Positions 59,658 to 64,000 of a DNA stretch of 64,000 nt are shown piece by piece; position 1 is the stretch's first letter; each line of letters begins with the position of its first letter. Position numbers and translations under genes: made by a program. The notes under the pieces are model-generated. The model made no database searches. It had not been told where the DNA came from and saw only the letters and a program-made list of their open reading frames with translations. The DNA comes from Caballeronia mineralivorans PML1(12) (GTDB lineage: Bacteria; Pseudomonadota; Gammaproteobacteria; Burkholderiales; Burkholderiaceae): positions 124,001-188,000 of the forward strand of contig NZ_AEJF01000143.1 of assembly GCF_001028175.1 (NCBI RefSeq), in the 5' to 3' direction.

Positions 59658-61103
59658 ATGCCTGCCGCCGATACTACCCACGCCTCCGATCAACTGTCCG
59701 CGGGTCAGCCGGGCACCGCCGCCTGGAGCGACTTGCTGCGGGGCAAGAACGGCTTCCTTGCGTTAGCTCTGACTGGTGGCGTGGCGCTTTACGCGGTCAA
59801 CGTACATATTGTCTCGACCGTGTTGCCGTCGGTGGTGCGGGACATCGGCGGACTCGATTTCTACGCCTGGAATACAACGTTGTTCGAGGTGGCTTCCATC
59901 GTCGGTGCAGCTTTGTCCGTGCGGGTGCTGGCCGCGTTCGGGCCACGCGGCGCCTATCTCGCGGCGCTCGTTGTATTCGCACTGGGTTCGGCCGCTTGCG
60001 CGTCCGCTACGTCCATGCCCTGGATGCTGGCCGGGCGCAGCGTGCAGGGTCTGGGTGGCGGAACCCTGGGCGCCTTGAGTTATGCGTTGATCCGGCTCGT
60101 GTTCGCACCGGCGCTGTGGCCGCGCGCGGTGGCGCTGATATCGGGAATGTGGGGCGTAGCCACGCTTTGCGGACCGGCTGTGGGTGGCCTGTTCGCCGAG
60201 GCGGGGCATCGGCGCTGGGCCTTCTGGACGCTATTGCCGCTGTCCGTCCTGCAGGCGCTGCTGGTAACGGCGCAGTTGAAGCCGCATTCCAGGGCACCGT
60301 CTGCAGACAGCGCGGCTAGCGTTCCGGGTCTGCAGATCGCATTGCTTGCAAGCTCGGTTCTGGCCGTGGCGGCAGGCAGCTTATCAACAGAGCTGGTCTG
60401 GCAAGCAGCCGGCGTTGCAGCAGGCCTGGTGCTGGGAGCCGCGGCTGTTGCGTGGGACCGGCGGGCGGCGGTGCGGTTATTACCCCATGACGCAACGGCA
60501 CTCGGCACACCGCTTGGTGCTGTCTATGCGAGCGTGGCCTTGTTGCTGGTCGGCACCACCACGGAAATCTTCGTGCCTTATTTTCTGCAGACGCTGCACG
60601 GCCATACGCCGCTGGCAGCGGGTTACCTGACGGCAGCAATGGCGGGTGGATGGAGCCTCGGTTCACTGCTTGAGGGCCGGGGCGCAGCTCGCCTGTTACG
60701 CGCCGGTCCTGCGCTGTGCATGCTCAGCCTGCTTGCGTTGTCGGTACTGATGCCGCTTGGTGCCGGGTTGCCGCCAAGCCTGCGCGTACTGTCATGCGGC
60801 CTCGCGCTGGCCGGTGTCGGCGCAGGGGTGGGCATCGGCTGGCCGCATCTGCTGACGCGCGTGTTGACATTGGCGCGGCCGGCTGAGGGCGAGATCGCTT
60901 CGGCTGCAATCACGACCGTGCAGCTCTATGGCATGGCGATAGGCGCGGCCGTCGCAGGACTGGTAGCGAATGCAGCGGGGCTTCTAAGTCCCGGCGGTGT
61001 TGCGGGTGCGCAATCTGCCGCTGCGTGGTTGTTCGCCAGCTTTGCCTTGGCGCCTGCACGGGTGGTTTTGCTGACTCGTCGAATTGCAAAGACGGGTAGT
61101 TGA
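59658..61103 (+). CDS. MFS transporter (DHA2-like exporter)
   Basis: The 481-residue protein starts at an ATG after GAGGAAAGCC. About 14 hydrophobic spans are visible. Helix 1 contains GVALYAVNVHIVSTVLPSVVRDIGG, and GRSVQGLGGGTLGALSYALIR and WGVATLCGPAVGGLFAEAGH (motif C) follow. The fit is a drug or metabolite exporter. It is divergent from the cysteine-cluster regulator, so expression is probably tied to the signal that protein senses. Confidence 0.88.
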   Translation: MPAADTTHASDQLSAGQPGTAAWSDLLRGKNGFLALALTGGVALYAVNVHIVSTVLPSVVRDIGGLDFYAWNTTLFEVASIVGAALSVRVLAAFGPRGAYLAALVVFALGSAACASATSMPWMLAGRSVQGLGGGTLGALSYALIRLVFAPALWPRAVALISGMWGVATLCGPAVGGLFAEAGHRRWAFWTLLPLSVLQALLVTAQLKPHSRAPSADSAASVPGLQIALLASSVLAVAAGSLSTELVWQAAGVAAGLVLGAAAVAWDRRAAVRLLPHDATALGTPLGAVYASVALLLVGTTTEIFVPYFLQTLHGHTPLAAGYLTAAMAGGWSLGSLLEGRGAARLLRAGPALCMLSLLALSVLMPLGAGLPPSLRVLSCGLALAGVGAGVGIGWPHLLTRVLTLARPAEGEIASAAITTVQLYGMAIGAAVAGLVANAAGLLSPGGVAGAQSAAAWLFASFALAPARVVLLTRRIAKTGS

Positions 61104-61591
61104 TGCCAGTTTGCATGCTTGAGCAGCAAGCCGATCTCGCGCGATTTCTCTGGATAGTGAAGCGCACCCATAGTCGACGCATGTTCATGACACGAAGCTG
61201 ACAAACCTTTCGATTCCGCTTGGCGGTGACGATCTTAATGATGTAAAAAATATTACGCGGTCCAAGCGCTTTCGCTTTAGAGATGTAACACGGCATAAGC
61301 CTTAGCCGGAGATCGACTGATGGTTGATATGCTCCTTACAGATATTAATTAAGCGGCTCGAATGACATGCGACGTGGGGCGAGCGGTGTTAGCAATCAAA
61401 CTTCTCCATGCCAGGTAAGCCCTGGCTTTCACAACTTAGCCTTCGATTCCCTGTAACAGTTGCGCCATCGTTTGAAACCGAATGTATGTAATGTGAAATG
61501 TGTCATCCACCGGTGCCAAGGCCGCGTTAGACAGGCGTGTCTCAGGTTGAAGCTTGACCTGACAAACTGAAAACTACCGGAGATTGCACCC
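61104..61591. other. Intergenic region, 488 bp
   Basis: The region lies between the MFS gene and the FecR-domain gene, both plus strand. No gene was recognised. The part from 61220 to 61370 is AT-rich, with ATTAATTAAGC near 61340, and is a likely place for the promoter of the FecR-domain gene. Confidence 0.45.
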
Positions 61592-63748
61592 ATGAAGGTA
61601 AGCTTGCGCCGAACCCATGCAGCCGTACTTTCTGCCATTGCATTGTTAGCGGGGGTTTCAATTCCCGGATGGGCTCAATCTGTCCCGTCACCTACAGCGC
61701 AGGTTGCAACGGCTGGTGACCCCCCAGGCCGCGTCGCGCGTCTTAACTACTTCGACGGCAGCGTGACCATGGAGCCCGCTGGTGCGACCGACTGGTCTTA
61801 CGCTCAACTGAACCGTCCGCTCACGACCGGCGATCAATTATGGGTAGACAGCGGCGCGCGTGGCGAACTGCATGTTGGATCGACGGCGCTGCGGCTGGGT
61901 CAGCAGACGGCGTTGAGCATGGTCAATATCGACGACCGGAATTTGCAGTTGAAGGTAACGCAAGGCACGCTCTCAACGCGTGTCCGTACGCTGCCGGCCG
62001 GGCAGACCATCGAAATAGATACACCTAACGTCGCCATGCAGGCGTCGAGCCCGGGTGAATTTCGTGTCGATGTTGCGCCCGACGGCAATTCAACCACGGT
62101 GACGTTGCGCGGAGGCACGGCCACACTTTACGGCGCCGGCGGTGCGTTGCAGATGACTGCGGGCCAGCAGATCACGTTCACTGGCGTGAATCTCCAGCAA
62201 CAGGCCGGCGGACCGGCACCCGGTCCCGACGGCTTCGATCAATGGGTGGCGAATCGCGATCGTGCGGAAGATGCTTCGGCATCCGCACGATATGTGTCGC
62301 GGGAGATTCCCGGTTACGAGGATCTGGATGCGAACGGCACATGGCGCAGTGATCCGAATTACGGCGAGGTCTGGGTTCCGACCGTCGCGGTGTCCGCGCA
62401 ATGGGCGCCTTATCACGAGGGCCATTGGACGTGGATTGCACCGTGGGGCTGGACCTGGATAGATGACGCTCCCTGGGGGTTCGCGCCTTTCCACTATGGT
62501 CGCTGGGCGCATCTCGACGATGCATGGGCGTGGGTGCCGGGGCCGGTGGTGGTCGCGCAGCCGGTGTATGCGCCGGCGCTGGTGGCATTCGTTGGTGGAG
62601 GGGGCGGTGGTTCGCACTGGGGTGTCGACCTGGCGATAGGCGGTGCCGTGGGCGCGGGGGTGGCGTGGTTTGCGCTGGGTCCGCATGAACCGTGGCATCC
62701 GGGATCCGGTTATAGCCCGAGCTATTACAACCGGGTCAACAACGTGAACATCACGAATGTGCACAACACGACCATCGTCAACAACATCACGAACATTCAC
62801 AACACCTATATCAATCAGCGAGTGCCCGGCGCCATTACGGCCGTGCCCGCAAACACGTTCGTGCATGGCGAGCCGGTAGCACGGGCATCGCACGTCCTGA
62901 CGGCGCAACAGATTGACCGGGCGCAGGTCGGGGCGGGTGCGCCCGGCATCGCGCCGGTACGCGGCAGCTTCACGGGCGGAATGCGACCCGCCGATATCGG
63001 TGCGCCCGCGCTGGCCGCACAACGGCAAGTCGTGGCTACCCGTGCGCCGGTCGTGCCGGCTGCATACCGGGACACACTTGCACAACGCTTTGCCAGCAGC
63101 GGCGGGCGTATCGCAGGCGCCGGTGAGCCGATCGTGCGCACGACTGTACCTGCATCCTTCGTGCGCCCGTTGAACCAAGGTGCGCCTGCGTCGCCGCAAG
63201 GCTATCGTCTGGTGAACAGAACGCAAGCGCGTCCGGTTCAAGTGCAAGGCGCGCCGGCCGGGAACATTCAAGCGAACGTGCCACGCGAGGAAGCGCGCGC
63301 GCCGCAAGCTCCGCATGCTGCCGAAGCCATGCAACAGCATGCGCCTTTAGCCGCTGAAAATGGCGCGCCGCGTGCGCCTTTGGCCGCTCAAAATAGTGCG
63401 CCGCGTGCGCCGGCGGAAAACGTTGGCCACGAGCCCGCAGTACATGCCCCGCGTCTTGCCCAGAACGAACCCCAGGGTGTTCGGCAAGAGCAACAACCGC
63501 AACCGCAACAAGCGCACGCGCCGAATGCCCAGCAACAGCATGCCGCGCCGCAAGTGGCGCCGCGTGGCGACGAACATCCGGTGCAGCACGCGCACCCTGT
63601 CGCGCAGCCGGTATCGCAGCCGGTACCGCATGTAGAAAGGCCTCAGCCTGCTCGTCCGCCGGTTCAGCAGGAAGCGCATCGGGCGGAGCCGCCGCATCCA
63701 CGGCCGGAGGCTCATCCGCCCGCACAGAAGGAAGAGCATCCGAAGTGA
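61592..63748 (+). CDS. Secreted FecR / DUF6600 domain protein
   Basis: The 718-residue protein has SD GGAGATTGCACCC and a signal peptide (1-29, ending GWAQ). The FecR domain (about 47-195) contains GRVARLNYFDGSVTMEP and VTLRGGTATLYGAGG. The Trp-rich DUF6600 region (about 256-330) includes HWTWIAPWGWTWIDDAPWG and GRWAHLDDAWAWVPGPV. A Gly-rich stretch and a membrane-like helix (334-362) follow, then an Asn/Thr/His-rich repeat block (383-409). The tail (about 560-718) is Pro/Gln/Ala/His-rich and disordered. Cell-envelope or surface location is likely; the function is unknown. FecR proteins with a sigma factor are different; no sigma gene is adjacent. Confidence 0.85.
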   Translation: MKVSLRRTHAAVLSAIALLAGVSIPGWAQSVPSPTAQVATAGDPPGRVARLNYFDGSVTMEPAGATDWSYAQLNRPLTTGDQLWVDSGARGELHVGSTALRLGQQTALSMVNIDDRNLQLKVTQGTLSTRVRTLPAGQTIEIDTPNVAMQASSPGEFRVDVAPDGNSTTVTLRGGTATLYGAGGALQMTAGQQITFTGVNLQQQAGGPAPGPDGFDQWVANRDRAEDASASARYVSREIPGYEDLDANGTWRSDPNYGEVWVPTVAVSAQWAPYHEGHWTWIAPWGWTWIDDAPWGFAPFHYGRWAHLDDAWAWVPGPVVVAQPVYAPALVAFVGGGGGGSHWGVDLAIGGAVGAGVAWFALGPHEPWHPGSGYSPSYYNRVNNVNITNVHNTTIVNNITNIHNTYINQRVPGAITAVPANTFVHGEPVARASHVLTAQQIDRAQVGAGAPGIAPVRGSFTGGMRPADIGAPALAAQRQVVATRAPVVPAAYRDTLAQRFASSGGRIAGAGEPIVRTTVPASFVRPLNQGAPASPQGYRLVNRTQARPVQVQGAPAGNIQANVPREEARAPQAPHAAEAMQQHAPLAAENGAPRAPLAAQNSAPRAPAENVGHEPAVHAPRLAQNEPQGVRQEQQPQPQQAHAPNAQQQHAAPQVAPRGDEHPVQHAHPVAQPVSQPVPHVERPQPARPPVQQEAHRAEPPHPRPEAHPPAQKEEHPK

Positions 63749-64000
63749 GCTTGTAACGTTCCTATGGGGTTGGCCGTCGGTCTTGCTCGTCTCGGCGAGC
63801 ATGATTGACGGCTTGCAGGAGCGCGCAGGTATACCAGTGAATTCCTTAGTCGCTAAAGCCGACGGGTTTTTTGTCTTCCCGCCAAGCGCTGCGATAATCC
63901 CGGACATCCTGGTAAGAAGCGATTGCATCAAGCCATCGCTATCACCCGTCCTTGTCTTGCGGGAACCGGCACTAAACCCCACTTGCTATGCGAATAACGA
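63749..64000 (+). other. 3' flank of the FecR-domain gene with a long hairpin
   Basis: A two-part stem GCCGTC/GACGGC (63773-63778 with 63807-63812) encloses TGCTCG/CGAGCA (63784-63789 with 63796-63801), with symmetrical 5-nt internal loops. It lies 25 bp past the stop, has no immediate T tract, and is a possible terminator. The remainder to the window edge shows no recognisable gene. Confidence 0.45.

Noticed and set aside
62090..63340. 416-codon open frame antisense to the FecR-domain gene
   Set aside because: It is Arg/His-rich with no signal or domain; the sense frame has an SD, signal peptide and recognised domains.

Overview
The window comes from the chromosome of a high-GC beta-proteobacterium. 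The best fit is Burkholderiaceae (Burkholderia, Paraburkholderia or Caballeronia). The reasons are an OmpC-type trimeric porin of the Burkholderia kind, an anthranilate dioxygenase operon in the order known from Burkholderia cepacia (andAcAdAbAa), a dense set of LysR/AraC/TetR/MerR regulators each paired with a catabolic or efflux gene, and many MFS transporters. No rRNA, tRNA, phage, plasmid, insertion sequence or CRISPR array was recognised. All calls were made by reading the sequence; no database was searched.

Layout. 0-3 kb: a LysR regulator cut by the window edge and a secreted phosphoesterase with a strong terminator. 3.3-7.6 kb: metal and efflux block with an MFS protein, a nickel/cobalt cassette (dmeR-dmeF-DUF1289 gene behind two G-tract operators) and chrA. 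8.3-15.3 kb: envelope and housekeeping genes (MipA/OmpV protein, histidine phosphatase, Na+/H+ antiporter, DUF2235 hydrolase, alpha/beta hydrolase, isoprenylcysteine methyltransferase homologue). 15.3-21.6 kb: a hydroxy-acid catabolic island (CitE/HpcH lyase translationally coupled to a solute-binding protein, LysR regulator, D-2-hydroxyacid dehydrogenase, class II aldolase, MHS-family transporter). 22-23.6 kb: TetR/SDR pair. 23.6-28.2 kb: andR and the anthranilate 1,2-dioxygenase operon. 28.3-35.4 kb: three FAD amine or amino-acid oxidoreductases, a histidine phosphatase, an SDR, and a polar amino-acid ABC permease and binding protein with no ATPase; a LysR gene is divergent.

36.6-40.9 kb: maiA-like GST, a small secreted protein, a large inverted repeat (two ~300 bp arms), a MATE pump and a DUF3597 protein. 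41-50.8 kb: a same-strand run of envelope-assembly genes: an uncharacterised 152-residue protein, BamA, LptD, a LolD-like ATPase, an FtsX/LolCE-like permease and an AttH/CrtC-like lipocalin. The usual neighbours of housekeeping bamA and lptD are absent, so these may be extra copies. 52-64 kb: porin, NIPSNAP protein, DHA2 efflux pump, TIGR02594 hydrolase, VOC and MAPEG proteins, a MerR/Old-Yellow-Enzyme divergent pair with a textbook 19-bp-spacer promoter, a cysteine-cluster regulator divergent from an MFS pump, and a FecR/DUF6600 secreted protein.

The most unusual items are the bamA-lptD-ABC-AttH run and the 37.96-38.76 kb inverted repeat. The two repeat arms share a 76 bp core and each carries a hairpin whose stem is preserved by a compensatory base-pair change.
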